Part shown: piece by piece, positions 24,533 through 33,315 of the stretch
How the letters are laid out: every line of letters starts with the position of its first letter
How positions within the stretch are numbered: the first letter of the stretch is position 1
NCBI GenBank assembly: GCA_963794475.1
Contig: CAWCDW010000002.1
Coordinates: 682,001-746,000 of the forward strand
Length of the DNA stretch: 64,000 bases
Direction of reading: 5' to 3'
Origin: GAS188 sp963794475
GTDB taxonomy: Bacteria > Pseudomonadota > Alphaproteobacteria > Rhizobiales > Beijerinckiaceae
Translations under genes and position numbers: made by a program
Notes under the pieces: generated by a model
Database searches by the model: none
The model's input: the letters and a program-made list of their open reading frames with translations, nothing else
What the model was told of the DNA's origin: nothing

Positions 24533-26131
24533 ATGCGTAACTATCAAGATGCCTATCGGGATTTCGCGGTTCGGCAGCTGGCAAGCGAGCTGCTCGCAGG
24601 GAGCCTCACGAATGGCATGAACGCGGCGATCGAATGCTGCGACCGCTTCGTCGGCGCCAATCGTCCCGCGCTCAATTGGATCAGCAAGGACTTCACCGAG
24701 GAGAAGATCGTCACCTTCGAGCAACTGCGCGACAACTCCAGCCGCTTCGCGAATTGGCTTCGCGCGCGCGGCATCGGACGAGGCGATGTCGTCGCGGGCC
24801 TCCTTCCTCGTATCCCGGAACTTTTGACCGTGGCCTTCGGCAGTTGGCGCGTCGGCGCCATATACCAGCCGCTCTTCACGGCCTTCGGCCCCGCGGCCAT
24901 CGCGAGCCGCGTAACCGCCGCCGGTGGGAGCCAGGCCAAGCTCATCGTGACCGACGAGACCAATCGCCCGAAGCTTCACGAGCTGGAGAACTGCCCACCT
25001 GTGCTGCTGGTTGGGGACGACTTCTCCGCCGCGCTTACCGCTCAGCCGGCCGAATGCGCACCGGTGATGCTGCGCGGCGAGGATCCGTTCGTGATCCTCT
25101 TCACTTCGGGCACCACGGGAAATCCAAAGGCCGTTCGGTGGCCGCTGCGCATGCTGCTCAACATCGCCATCTATATGCGCGACGCGATCGGGTTGCGGCC
25201 CGAAGACCATTTCTGGAATGTCGCCGATCCGGGCTGGGCCTACGGCATGGCGTTCTCGGCAATCGGGCCGCTGCAACTTGGCCTAGCCACGACCTTCTTT
25301 GAGGGTGGCTTCAGTGTCGAATCGGCCTTGCGCGTCATCGTCTCGCATCACATCACCAATATCGCTGCGGCTCCCACCGTCTACCGGCTGATGATGGCCG
25401 CGGGTGATGCCCTGGAACCAATCGCCGGACGGCTGCGGGTCGCGAGCAGCGCCGGCGAACCGCTCAACCCGGAGGTGGTACGGTGGGCAGAGCGAGTGCT
25501 TCGCGTGCCCTTGCGTGACCATTACGGTCAGACCGAGACCTTGATGACGGTGAACAACCACCATGCCTTGCGACATTCCGTCAGGCCTGGGGCCGCGGGG
25601 CTCGCCATGCCAGGGTTCTCGGTCGCGGTGCTCGACGAGGATTTGCGCCCGGTCCCGCCGGACACGCCGGGCGTGCTCGCGCTTCATCGCCCGACGTCGC
25701 CGCTATTTGCTTTCGATGGCTATTGGGGCGCCGACACGCCGAGCTTCCGCGGCGACTGGTATCTCACCGGCGATACGGTCCAGCAGGATGCCGACGGCCA
25801 TATTTTCTTCGTCGGCCGCAACGACGACATCATCACCTCCGCGAGCTACCGGATCGGCCCCTTCGATGTGGAAAGCAGCATCATCGAACATCCGAGCGTC
25901 GCCGAGGTCGCCGTCGTCGGCAAGCCCGATCCGGAGCGAACCGAGATCGTGAAGGCGTTCGTCGTTCTGCGCCCCGGCTTTGCCGCTTCGGAGGCTCTGA
26001 AAGCCGAGTTGCAGCAACATGTTCGCACCCGCCTTGGGCTTCACGCCTATCCGCGGGAGATCGAATTCATCACCGAGCTCCCCAAGACGCCGAGCGGCAA
26101 GGTAGCAGAATTCCTGCTGAGACGGCGGTAG
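24533..26131 (+). CDS. Acyl-CoA synthetase (acetyl/medium-chain type)
   Basis: A 532-residue AMP-forming ligase. Signatures: LFTSGTTGNPKAV (the last Gly of the usual PKG is replaced by Ala), DHYGQTETLMTV, LTGDTVQQDADGHIFF, GRNDDIITSASYRIGPFDVE and PKTPSGKVAEF. The ACS-type GPFDVE motif (not YPREVE) places it with medium-chain and acetoacetate-like synthetases rather than FadD. The final Lys of the acetyl-CoA synthetase SGK is present. I chose ATG 24533, after GGGGAG, because the upstream extension is low-quality. Not operonic with its neighbours. Confidence 0.88.
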   Translation: MRNYQDAYRDFAVRQLASELLAGSLTNGMNAAIECCDRFVGANRPALNWISKDFTEEKIVTFEQLRDNSSRFANWLRARGIGRGDVVAGLLPRIPELLTVAFGSWRVGAIYQPLFTAFGPAAIASRVTAAGGSQAKLIVTDETNRPKLHELENCPPVLLVGDDFSAALTAQPAECAPVMLRGEDPFVILFTSGTTGNPKAVRWPLRMLLNIAIYMRDAIGLRPEDHFWNVADPGWAYGMAFSAIGPLQLGLATTFFEGGFSVESALRVIVSHHITNIAAAPTVYRLMMAAGDALEPIAGRLRVASSAGEPLNPEVVRWAERVLRVPLRDHYGQTETLMTVNNHHALRHSVRPGAAGLAMPGFSVAVLDEDLRPVPPDTPGVLALHRPTSPLFAFDGYWGADTPSFRGDWYLTGDTVQQDADGHIFFVGRNDDIITSASYRIGPFDVESSIIEHPSVAEVAVVGKPDPERTEIVKAFVVLRPGFAASEALKAELQQHVRTRLGLHAYPREIEFITELPKTPSGKVAEFLLRRR

Positions 26132-26298
26132 CCGCAAAAGGAGGACCGATGCAGCCGGTCCTAGTGCCACCGAAATTTTCAGCGGCACGGCACTTAGGAG
26201 CAAAACCAAATAGGAAATCGATCATCGTCGGGTTGTCCGGAAACTGACAGATGGCCCCTCCTCCCGCGCATGAACGACACACCGAATCGCCTTTGTGA

Positions 26299-27129
26299 TC
26301 ACTGAGGCAGACCCGCTTTGAGAAGGCCAGTCTCATGTCGTTTGCGGTCGACTTCATGCTTGTAATGCTGCGTATCGAGATAGGCGGCCACCGAGAATGC
26401 GGGTTGGAGCTTCAGGACCTCTGCGGCACGCGCGGCGGCGGCATCGGCGTTTTCCATGTGCGCGAAAGTCGCCGCGAGAAAGGCGTGATGCGTGTGGTCG
26501 GGCCGCGTGATCCGCGAGAACGCCTCCGCGGCTTCCGCGTAGCTCTCGGCGCAGTAAAGCGCGCGACCAAGATGGCTCCAGAAGCGCTCAGGATGATACG
26601 GGTTGAGACGCATGGCCTTCTTGATCCAATCGACGGCCTCTTTCGGCCGCCCGAGCCAGGTCAGAAGCTCGCCTTGCTGAACCACGATGAGATCGTGATT
26701 GGGGTTCAGGGCGAGTGCCCGTTCTTGATGGTAGGCGGCCTTCTCATGCTCGTTGCGCGCCAGACTTAGCGCGGCAAGGATGCGGTGCACATCGCTATCA
26801 TTTTCATCGAGTGCCAGGGCGATCTCCAACTCCTTGCCTACTTGTCGGAAGATTGCTTCGCGATCCGGGCACCACCCATGACTCCATGACTGGCCCAGCA
26901 CGCACGCCTTCCACGCGTGGGCGTGCGCATAGTTAGGGTCGAGCTCGAGCGCGCGCTCGATTATCCGCAGCGCCTCTGCGTTGTCCTCACGCAGCGAGCG
27001 ATGGTGCAACACCTTTGCAGCCAGCACGCACTCATAGGCCGCCATATTGTCGGTGCGCTTGCGCTTTGCGCGCTCCTGCATGAGGGCCTCGACGCGGCCG
27101 GCAAGCGTAGCAACGATCGCCCCGGTCAC
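26299..27129 (-). CDS. TPR half of a split cyclase protein
   Basis: The 276-residue continuation of the upstream cyclase frame, separated from it by one in-frame stop codon. It contains about five tetratricopeptide-like repeats (for example ALRIIERALELDPNYAHAHAWKAC, EALALNPNHDLIVVQQG and EAVDWIKKAMRLNPYHPE, each cut short here), protein-protein contact modules. In related Rhizobiales proteins this region is fused to the cyclase and TolB-like parts. A GTG at 27129 could restart translation, but no clear ribosome binding site precedes it. Treat as part of the same gene until the stop is confirmed. Confidence 0.6.
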   Translation of the reverse strand: MTGAIVATLAGRVEALMQERAKRKRTDNMAAYECVLAAKVLHHRSLREDNAEALRIIERALELDPNYAHAHAWKACVLGQSWSHGWCPDREAIFRQVGKELEIALALDENDSDVHRILAALSLARNEHEKAAYHQERALALNPNHDLIVVQQGELLTWLGRPKEAVDWIKKAMRLNPYHPERFWSHLGRALYCAESYAEAAEAFSRITRPDHTHHAFLAATFAHMENADAAAARAAEVLKLQPAFSVAAYLDTQHYKHEVDRKRHETGLLKAGLPQ

Positions 27130-27135
27130 CTCGTC

Positions 27136-28080
27136 TTAAATCGCAAAGATATCCTCGAGTTTTCGGTCGTAGCGGTCGGCCCAAATGTGCCGGTCCGTTT
27201 GTCCATCGATGAGCTGCACGGTCACGCGGACACGGTCCCCAACCTTGCGCACGCTGCCTTCGAGGACGTAATCGACGCCGAACTCGCGGGCGACCTCCTG
27301 CACCTTCACGGCCTTACCCTTATGCACGAAGGTGGAGTTTCGCGAGATCACGAGAAGGTCGCGGAAGCGCGACAAATCCGTGATGATGTCCTCGGTAAGC
27401 CCGTCAGCGAAGAATTCCTGATCCGGATCGCCGCTCATATTGGCGAGTGGCAGCACGGCGATCGACGGCTTATTGGTTGGCACGGCGATCGCCGGCTTGT
27501 TGGTCATCGGCGCCGCACCATTCCCGCCGCTCTCGGCTGCGGCGCTCTGTTCAAGGCGGACGCGATAGACCCGCACCGGGCGGGTGATGTTTTTGAGCTG
27601 CTGCTCGCCCAGGTCCTCGAAACTGATGTCGAGCTTGTCACGGACCTGATCGCGAGCCGCCTTGGAAACCCAAATTCCGCCCGGCTGTGCCAGCGTTTCC
27701 AGGCGTGCAGCGACATTGACGCCGTCGCCATGGATGTCCCCTTCATCAATGATGATATCGCCCAGATTGATGCCGATGCGGAAAACGATTTGCTTGTCCT
27801 CCGCCACGCTCGTATTGCGTGCGATCATGGCGCGCTGAATTGAGACAGCACAGGCGACAGCGTCAACGACGCTCCCGAACTCGATAAGAATGCCGTCGCC
27901 GGTCGTCTTGACGACACGACCGTGATGGTCGGCGATCGCCGGATTGGCCAGCTCCCGGCGGATCGCTTTCAGCGCACGCAAGGTTCCAACCTCGTCCATG
28001 CCCATGAGTTGGCTGTAGCCAACTACGTCGGCGGCGAGAATCGCAGCTAATCTTCGCTCAACAGAAGCTTCGTTTGGCAC
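27136..28080 (-). CDS. Adenylate/guanylate cyclase with TolB-like domain, truncated by stop
   Basis: A class III cyclase making cAMP or cGMP. The catalytic domain (residues about 10-165) has the metal Asp in AADVVGYSQLM, TTGDGILIEF and the Asn/Arg pair in HGDGVNVAARLE, all intact. Then comes a TolB/FlgO-like domain (PSIAVLPLANMSGDPDQEFFADGL). Translation stops at TAA (27138-27136) after DRKLEDIFAI, where relatives continue IQDEV; a CAA-to-TAA change would explain it. The TPR half follows in the same frame. I prefer GTG at 28080 (after AGAAGG) to an earlier TTG. Probably a pseudogene or a recent nonsense mutation. Confidence 0.7.
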   Translation of the reverse strand: MPNEASVERRLAAILAADVVGYSQLMGMDEVGTLRALKAIRRELANPAIADHHGRVVKTTGDGILIEFGSVVDAVACAVSIQRAMIARNTSVAEDKQIVFRIGINLGDIIIDEGDIHGDGVNVAARLETLAQPGGIWVSKAARDQVRDKLDISFEDLGEQQLKNITRPVRVYRVRLEQSAAAESGGNGAAPMTNKPAIAVPTNKPSIAVLPLANMSGDPDQEFFADGLTEDIITDLSRFRDLLVISRNSTFVHKGKAVKVQEVAREFGVDYVLEGSVRKVGDRVRVTVQLIDGQTDRHIWADRYDRKLEDIFAI

Positions 28081-28262
28081 GCCGGAGGGCCTTCTCTGAA
28101 TGCAGTCGAAGAAGCATAGGCGCTCTACTTTAGCAGGCAAGGGAATGACTTACGGATGATCGACGTTAAAAAAGCAACCCTCGGTAGAGTTACGGGGCTT
28201 TCGTGGAGAGTGCCATCTCGAATTCCTCGAATGCGGTTGCCGAGGCTGGCCTTAGTTAAGCC

Positions 28263-29183
28263 TTACGGCTTGGCTGCTGAAGGCGCGCCGATCGGGGGTA
28301 GGCTTTTGAGATAGACGGCAATCGCTTCGCGATCGGATTGCGGCAGTTGCGCCAGGTTTCGCACCACGCTCGTCATCCCCCCGCCAAGGACATCCCCCAC
28401 CGGAGTAAATCCGCTGGTCAATGCCTCGACGACGTCGGCATTCGTCCAATCGGCGAGATTGGCGCCGGTCAGATTGGGCGCATTTCCTTTGCCGTCGAGG
28501 ACCGGGGCTCCGGCCAGATGCAGGCTGGGTTTCATGGCGCCGAGAAGATTGCGCGGGGTATGACATTCGCCGCAATGGCCAGGGCCTTCGACGAGATACC
28601 GGCCGAGGTTCCATTCCGCACTCCGGTTCAGATCGGGCGCAAGACCAGCTTTGTCGAAATACAACAACTTCCAAATGCCGAGGGCACGGCGAAGTGAAAA
28701 GGGAAAGATCAGCCTATGCTCCGGCGGGCGCCCCTGAACCGGCGGCAGCGTGCGCAGGAACGCGATGAGGTCAGCGACATCGCTCGGGTTCATGCGCTGG
28801 TACGAGGTGTAGGGGAAGGCGGGGTAATAATGCCGTCCGTCCGGCGACACGCCGGAAAGGAGCGCGTTAGCGAGGTCGACTTCGCGCCAACCGCCGATCC
28901 CGTCAACCGGATCGCTGGAAATGTTGGGTGGATAGAACGACCCGAATGGGGTTTTAAGCTCGAGCCCGCCGCCAAGCCGCAGCGGATCGGGTTGCTCGGG
29001 AGTGGAGTGGCAGGAATCGCAGCCACCCGCAAAGAACATGCGCCGCCCCCGTGCGGGATCGCCGGAAAATCCGAAGGCCTGCCATTCGGCAAGCGAAAAA
29101 CGCGCTTTCGGCGCGGAGAGCCACCACACAAGCGTGGCGCCAGCCAGAATTGAGAAAGCGAGGATGAAGTACAGGCGCTTCAT
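28263..29183 (-). CDS. Membrane-anchored dihaem cytochrome c
   Basis: A 306-residue c-type cytochrome with two haem sites, CDSCH (about residue 55) and CGECH (about residue 205). The N-terminal hydrophobic segment (YFILAFSILAGATLVWWL) should anchor it to the inner membrane facing the periplasm. The pattern (GGCDSCHSTP, later GHCGECHTPRNLLG) is that of the cytochrome subunits of alcohol/aldehyde dehydrogenases. No such dehydrogenase gene adjoins it. It lies 15 bases after a cytochrome c' gene, so the two are probably cotranscribed. Confidence 0.88.
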   Translation of the reverse strand: MKRLYFILAFSILAGATLVWWLSAPKARFSLAEWQAFGFSGDPARGRRMFFAGGCDSCHSTPEQPDPLRLGGGLELKTPFGSFYPPNISSDPVDGIGGWREVDLANALLSGVSPDGRHYYPAFPYTSYQRMNPSDVADLIAFLRTLPPVQGRPPEHRLIFPFSLRRALGIWKLLYFDKAGLAPDLNRSAEWNLGRYLVEGPGHCGECHTPRNLLGAMKPSLHLAGAPVLDGKGNAPNLTGANLADWTNADVVEALTSGFTPVGDVLGGGMTSVVRNLAQLPQSDREAIAVYLKSLPPIGAPSAAKP

Positions 29184-29198
29184 CCCAACGCGCTGAAA

Positions 29199-29633
29199 TT
29201 AGCTGGATTTCGCCTTGTAGCGTTCGTGACAGCCGCTGCAATTTTCGAAAACCTGCGGAGCGATGGCCTTGAAACTCGCTTCATCCTTGGTTTTCGCGGT
29301 CGCCTCGGCGACATCCTTGCTGAATTTCGCGAACCGCGCGTTGAAGTCCGCCTTGTTTTCCCAGATTGCCGGAAGGGCGGCAGTTCCGCCGCCGGTCTTG
29401 CTATCGTCGGGAAACAGCAGCGGCGTTTTCTCGGCGCCGTTGGCCAGTGTTTTCAAAGAAGCCCGCGCGACGGCGAGATCGAAAGGTACAGTGCCCTTCG
29501 CCATGTCGAACAGCTTCTTGGCTGCAATCCCGTCATCATGCATAAGGGCGCGGCGCTCCGCGATCACGTCCGCCGCCAATACGCCGTTGATGCCAAGCGT
29601 TAAAACAACTGTCGCGGTGGCCAAGCGCTTCAT
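29199..29633 (-). CDS. Cytochrome c' (c-prime)
   Basis: A 144-residue periplasmic four-helix cytochrome with a signal peptide (residues 1-21) and one C-terminal haem site CSGCH. C-prime cytochromes bind NO and CO and are linked to nitrosative stress or electron transfer. ATG at 29633 follows AAGGTGA. Another upstream frame is rejected because it would put the signal peptide inside the protein. Confidence 0.9.
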   Translation of the reverse strand: MKRLATATVVLTLGINGVLAADVIAERRALMHDDGIAAKKLFDMAKGTVPFDLAVARASLKTLANGAEKTPLLFPDDSKTGGGTAALPAIWENKADFNARFAKFSKDVAEATAKTKDEASFKAIAPQVFENCSGCHERYKAKSS

Positions 29634-29791
29634 CACATTCACCTTTGGTCCGCAATTACACTGAGAAGGATCGTTCATTGAATACTTGGCGCAATCTTAT
29701 TTTCAGTCACGCGAGAACGAAATCACAAGTTTGTGAAATGAACCGGGCTCGGCTCATCTTTGGGCGCGAGGCCGGCTCGTTTTGTGGCAAC

Positions 29792-30097
29792 TCAAAAGCA
29801 CTCGTCCGGGGTGAAGCGCTTGTCTTTTTCAGCAACGGCCAGATTTCGACTTGGCGCGCGCGGAGAGCACTGCGTATTCGAGCATGAGTATTGTCGTATG
29901 CGCGCCTCAAATTCGGCGGGCGTTGGCTGGCGGTTGTGACCATTCACGATTGGTCCCGGCTCGAATTTATGTCCACAAAAATCCGAAACCGCGGTGCGGC
30001 TGTCAGCGGCGGCTGGGCTTGGTGGAAAAAGAGCGACGACCCCCAACAATCCGGCCGCTAGCGCCAGCGCGCAAGTGATTACCGACGGACGAACCAT
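29792..30097 (-). CDS. Small secreted Cys-containing protein
   Basis: A 101-residue exported protein, not recognised. Signal peptide about residues 1-32 (cleavage near PAAA-DS), mature part of about 69 polar residues with four cysteines (DFCGHKF, QYSCSNTQC and DECF), which could form two disulfides. ATG at 30097 follows AAGGAG. It lies 158 bases before the cytochrome c' gene, so it may or may not belong to that transcript. Confidence 0.6.
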   Translation of the reverse strand: MVRPSVITCALALAAGLLGVVALFPPSPAAADSRTAVSDFCGHKFEPGPIVNGHNRQPTPAEFEARIRQYSCSNTQCSPRAPSRNLAVAEKDKRFTPDECF

Positions 30098-30387
30098 GAA
30101 CAATCTCCTTGGACCCCGCATTGGCAGAGGCACCTCGGTTCACGCATGCATCTTCGGCTGTGGTTGCTCTGCATTCATAAAAATAAACCGGCCATGCGGC
30201 ACGATATTCCCGAGCCGGCACAAAATTTTCGCACGAGCGAGCGGGGCGGACATGGTGAGAGTTCAACGGCCGGGCCGAGCACGCGACAAGGTACGGCGCG
30301 ACAATTGCGTGCCCCCAAAAAGCTGAAGGTCGCGCTTGTAACAGAGCCGAAGCGAATTGAAGCCGCCTCGGCCCCCGGATGATTGCC

Positions 30388-30882
30388 TCAGCCGGAGGGT
30401 CTTGGTGCTGCCGTGGAGGTCGCGTTTCCAGCATCAGGCGGCGCGAAGCGATCGTGACCAGGGTTTCCGCCGCTCGCAGCGATGGCCAGCCTGCCGAGGT
30501 AATGGGCCCAACCCGTGCCATGGCCGGCGCGCTGAGCGGCGTTGGGAAGGCCGCTATGAGCCATGCGCAGCAAGGTACCGCCTTCACGGTCGAGCAAGTC
30601 GATCTCGACGAGGCTCGATCCGGGCGGCACCTCATCATCCCCCTCCCAGCCGAAGCTGTAGGCGAGCCGATGAACCGGCACGACCTCGCGAAAGGTCCCG
30701 CGCGCCACGCGCCCCCATTCGCTGATGCCTTTCACGAGATAAAGACCGTCGGGATGGGTCTCGGTCTTCGCCTCGGCGCCCAGCCAGCTGATGATCTTTT
30801 CGGGATCGGTAAGGAAGGCGAAGACGGTGGCGGGGGGTGCAGCGATTTGAATCTCGCGCCGGACGACAAGCGGCTCGGGCAT
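30388..30882 (-). CDS. SRPBCC (AHSA1-like) domain protein
   Basis: A 164-residue soluble protein of the START-like SRPBCC superfamily. The early REIQIAAPPATVFAFLTDPEKIISWLG and the closing GWAHYLGRLA match the AHSA1/CalC-type family, single-domain hydrophobic-ligand binding folds used in stress proteins, polyketide cyclases and toxin-like roles. The C-terminal 30 residues are low-complexity Pro/Ala/Thr/Gly. ATG at 30882 follows GAGGAGA. Ligand unknown. It sits downstream of kdpA on the same strand where kdpB would be expected. Confidence 0.85.
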   Translation of the reverse strand: MPEPLVVRREIQIAAPPATVFAFLTDPEKIISWLGAEAKTETHPDGLYLVKGISEWGRVARGTFREVVPVHRLAYSFGWEGDDEVPPGSSLVEIDLLDREGGTLLRMAHSGLPNAAQRAGHGTGWAHYLGRLAIAASGGNPGHDRFAPPDAGNATSTAAPRPSG

Positions 30883-31167
30883 CGGAATCTCCTCGGTTAG
30901 GGCCGGAAAGCGCTACAGCCATGTGTCGCCAGGATAACAGATTCACTTACACCGCGGCTCAATTGCACCACGATCGGGTCACCTTCATGGGCAACCGCGA
31001 ATGCAGTTCCTCAACCTCGCGATAGCTGAGCGTGAGCCGGATATACAACCACACTTTGTGCCGGATGATATCAACACAGAAAATTGGTGACGAGCCACCA
31101 GATGGTTGTCATCCGCCATCATAATCGAGCCTCAGCCCGGCGCGTCAGCATTCGCGTGACATCGCCG

Positions 31168-32877
31168 TTAGAACGTCTTTCCTTCCAACATCAGGAAGTG
31201 CTCAACGAGCGGGCCAAGAGCCAGCACCGCGAAATATTGCAGGATATAGACGATCAGCAGGACGCCGAGCAGGACGCCGATGAAGAGTGGTCCATTGGTC
31301 GGGAAAGTGCCGACCGATTTTGCGATCTTCTTCTTGGCTCCAATGGATTTCGCGAGCGCCAAAACCGGGATGATGTATTTGAAGCGGCCGAGCAGCATAA
31401 CGATACCCAGCGTCGAATTGTACCAGAGTGTATTGCCGTTTAGGCCCGCAAAGGTCGAGCCATTGCTCGCGCTCGTCGAGGCATAGGCGTAGATGATCTC
31501 GGTCAAGCCGTGCGGGCCCTGATTGCCTCGGCTGTCAAGCGCGCTCTGAAGCAGCATCGATGCGGAGGCGAAGCCGAGGGCAAGAACCGGGTAGAGCAGG
31601 GATGCGAACATCACGAGCTTCATCTCGCGCGCTTCGACCTTCTTGCCGAGATATTCGGGCGTGCGTCCAATCATCAGGCCTGCGACGAAGACGGCCAAAA
31701 GGGCAACGATCAGCATTCCGTAGAGGCCGGAACCGTCGCCGCCCGGCGAAACGCAGCCGAGGAAGAGATTGAAGAGCGGCACGAGCCCGCCGATGGGAAG
31801 AAGCGAATCGTGCATTGCATCGTCGGAGCCGGTGCCAGAGCCGCTGGTGGCCGTCGTGAACAAGGCCGCTGGACCTTGGCCAAACCTCAACTCCTTCCCC
31901 TCGAGATTGCCGAGCAACGGATCGACGCCGAGCTTCGTCAGGATGGGGTTGCCACCCGCCTCGGCGAAATAGAGCACCGAGACTCCCACTACGAGAACGA
32001 TGCTCATGACCCAAAGAATGGCGTGGCCTTGGCGGCGGTCCCCGACAGTGGCGCCGAAAGCGAAAATCACAGCGACCGGCACCACGAGCTGCGCCCAGAT
32101 CTCCAGCATGTTCGAGAGTGCGCTCGGATTTTCGAAGGGATGAGCCGAGTTCACGTTGAAGAAGCCCCCGCCATTGTCGCCGAGAAACTTGATTGCCTCC
32201 TGGCTCGCGACGGGGCCGATCGAGATCAGCTGCTTTGCGCCTTCGAGCGTCGTCGCCTCGACTGAAGCCAGCAAAGTCTGAGGAACACCGAGCGCCAGCA
32301 TCACGATGGCGACCACGACCGAGAGCGGCAAGAGCAGGTAGAGCACTGAGCGGGTCATATCGACCCAAAAATTGCCTATCGAAGAAAGTTGCGATCCGGC
32401 GAAGGCGCGGGTGACGGCGAAAGCCACCGCAAGGCCGGTCGAGGCGCCGAGGAAGTTCTGTACCGTGAGCCCGGCCATCTGCGTGAAATGGCTCATCGTC
32501 GCCTCGCCGGCGTAGCTCTGCCAGTCGGAGGTGGTCAGAAAGCTCGCCGCGGTGTTGAAGGCCAAGTCCGGCGGAACAGCGTCGAATCCCTGCAGATCGA
32601 ACGGCAGAAAAGCTTGCAACCTCTGGATAGCATAGAGGACGAGCATCCCGGCAATGTTAAAGGCCAGCAAGGCCAGCGTATATTCGAGCGCGCCTTGCTG
32701 GCCTTGCGGATCGACGCCCGCGAGCCTCCAGAAACCACGTTCGAGCGGCGCCATGAGCGGCGTCAGAAAGGTGCGGTCGCCGCGAATGATTCTGGCGATA
32801 TGCTCTCCGATCGGCATGGCCGCGAGCACGACGAGCGCGAGAACAAGCAGAATCTGTAGCCAGCCGACGAGGGACAC
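31168..32877 (-). CDS. kdpA: Potassium-transporting ATPase subunit A (KdpA), without KdpB/C
   Basis: A complete 569-residue KdpA with about 10 membrane spans, homologous to K+ channels. The selectivity-filter regions TTSDWQSYAGE, FLGDNGGGFFN, TTATSGSGTGSDD and STSASNGSTFAGL are present. KdpA carries the K+-selective pore of the high-affinity KdpFABC pump. Start GTG at 32877 follows GGAG. In all usual operons kdpB and kdpC follow, but here the next plus-strand and minus-strand frames are unrelated, and no kdpF can be seen upstream. The gene itself has no lesion. Either the locus has lost its partners or the rest lies elsewhere. Confidence 0.93.
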   Translation of the reverse strand: MSLVGWLQILLVLALVVLAAMPIGEHIARIIRGDRTFLTPLMAPLERGFWRLAGVDPQGQQGALEYTLALLAFNIAGMLVLYAIQRLQAFLPFDLQGFDAVPPDLAFNTAASFLTTSDWQSYAGEATMSHFTQMAGLTVQNFLGASTGLAVAFAVTRAFAGSQLSSIGNFWVDMTRSVLYLLLPLSVVVAIVMLALGVPQTLLASVEATTLEGAKQLISIGPVASQEAIKFLGDNGGGFFNVNSAHPFENPSALSNMLEIWAQLVVPVAVIFAFGATVGDRRQGHAILWVMSIVLVVGVSVLYFAEAGGNPILTKLGVDPLLGNLEGKELRFGQGPAALFTTATSGSGTGSDDAMHDSLLPIGGLVPLFNLFLGCVSPGGDGSGLYGMLIVALLAVFVAGLMIGRTPEYLGKKVEAREMKLVMFASLLYPVLALGFASASMLLQSALDSRGNQGPHGLTEIIYAYASTSASNGSTFAGLNGNTLWYNSTLGIVMLLGRFKYIIPVLALAKSIGAKKKIAKSVGTFPTNGPLFIGVLLGVLLIVYILQYFAVLALGPLVEHFLMLEGKTF

Positions 32878-33315
32878 AGTGCATCTCCGGCGAGTTGAGG
32901 AATCTTGCTGAGAGCCGCATCAACGTGCAATGTCGAAGAAGCACACAAAACATATATGCGGCATCAACGGCGCAACGCTCTCCGACCCGGCAAGGCGCAG
33001 ACCAAGAGGACGACTGTGAGATATCCGCTTGGGTCGGTGAACGAAGTGCTGGCTGCTCCGCGCGAGGGACAATTACAGGGCTCTGCGGTTGCTGCGTCCT
33101 TGAATGCGTCTGAGCTAAGGTAATTGAACGCAACCGAGACGATTGAATAGCGCTGTCGAAACTATGCCCTTCAAGAGCGCCGTCGCTTTTGGTCAAACTC
33201 GATCTTGCCACGCCCCAGTTGTCCCATTGGTTCTTCGGGCAACCGTTCAGCATGAGCTCGCGAAAGCCGAAGTCTATGGAATTTGGAACCCCAAACCTTG
33301 TTGCGAAATTGCGGG
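32878..33315. other. Intergenic stretch without a gene
   Basis: About 440 bases between the kdpA start and the second cyclase. I see no reading frame of note, no small kdpF-like frame (about 29 residues) and no hairpin that would suggest a riboswitch. Confidence 0.5.

Noticed and set aside
26162..26195. Inverted repeat AGTGCC / GGCACT with inner pairing
   Set aside because: Could be an insertion-sequence end or weak terminator, but no transposase and no T tail follow; not enough to call.
32878..33000. A kdpF gene upstream of kdpA
   Set aside because: No short hydrophobic frame of the right size is present on that strand.
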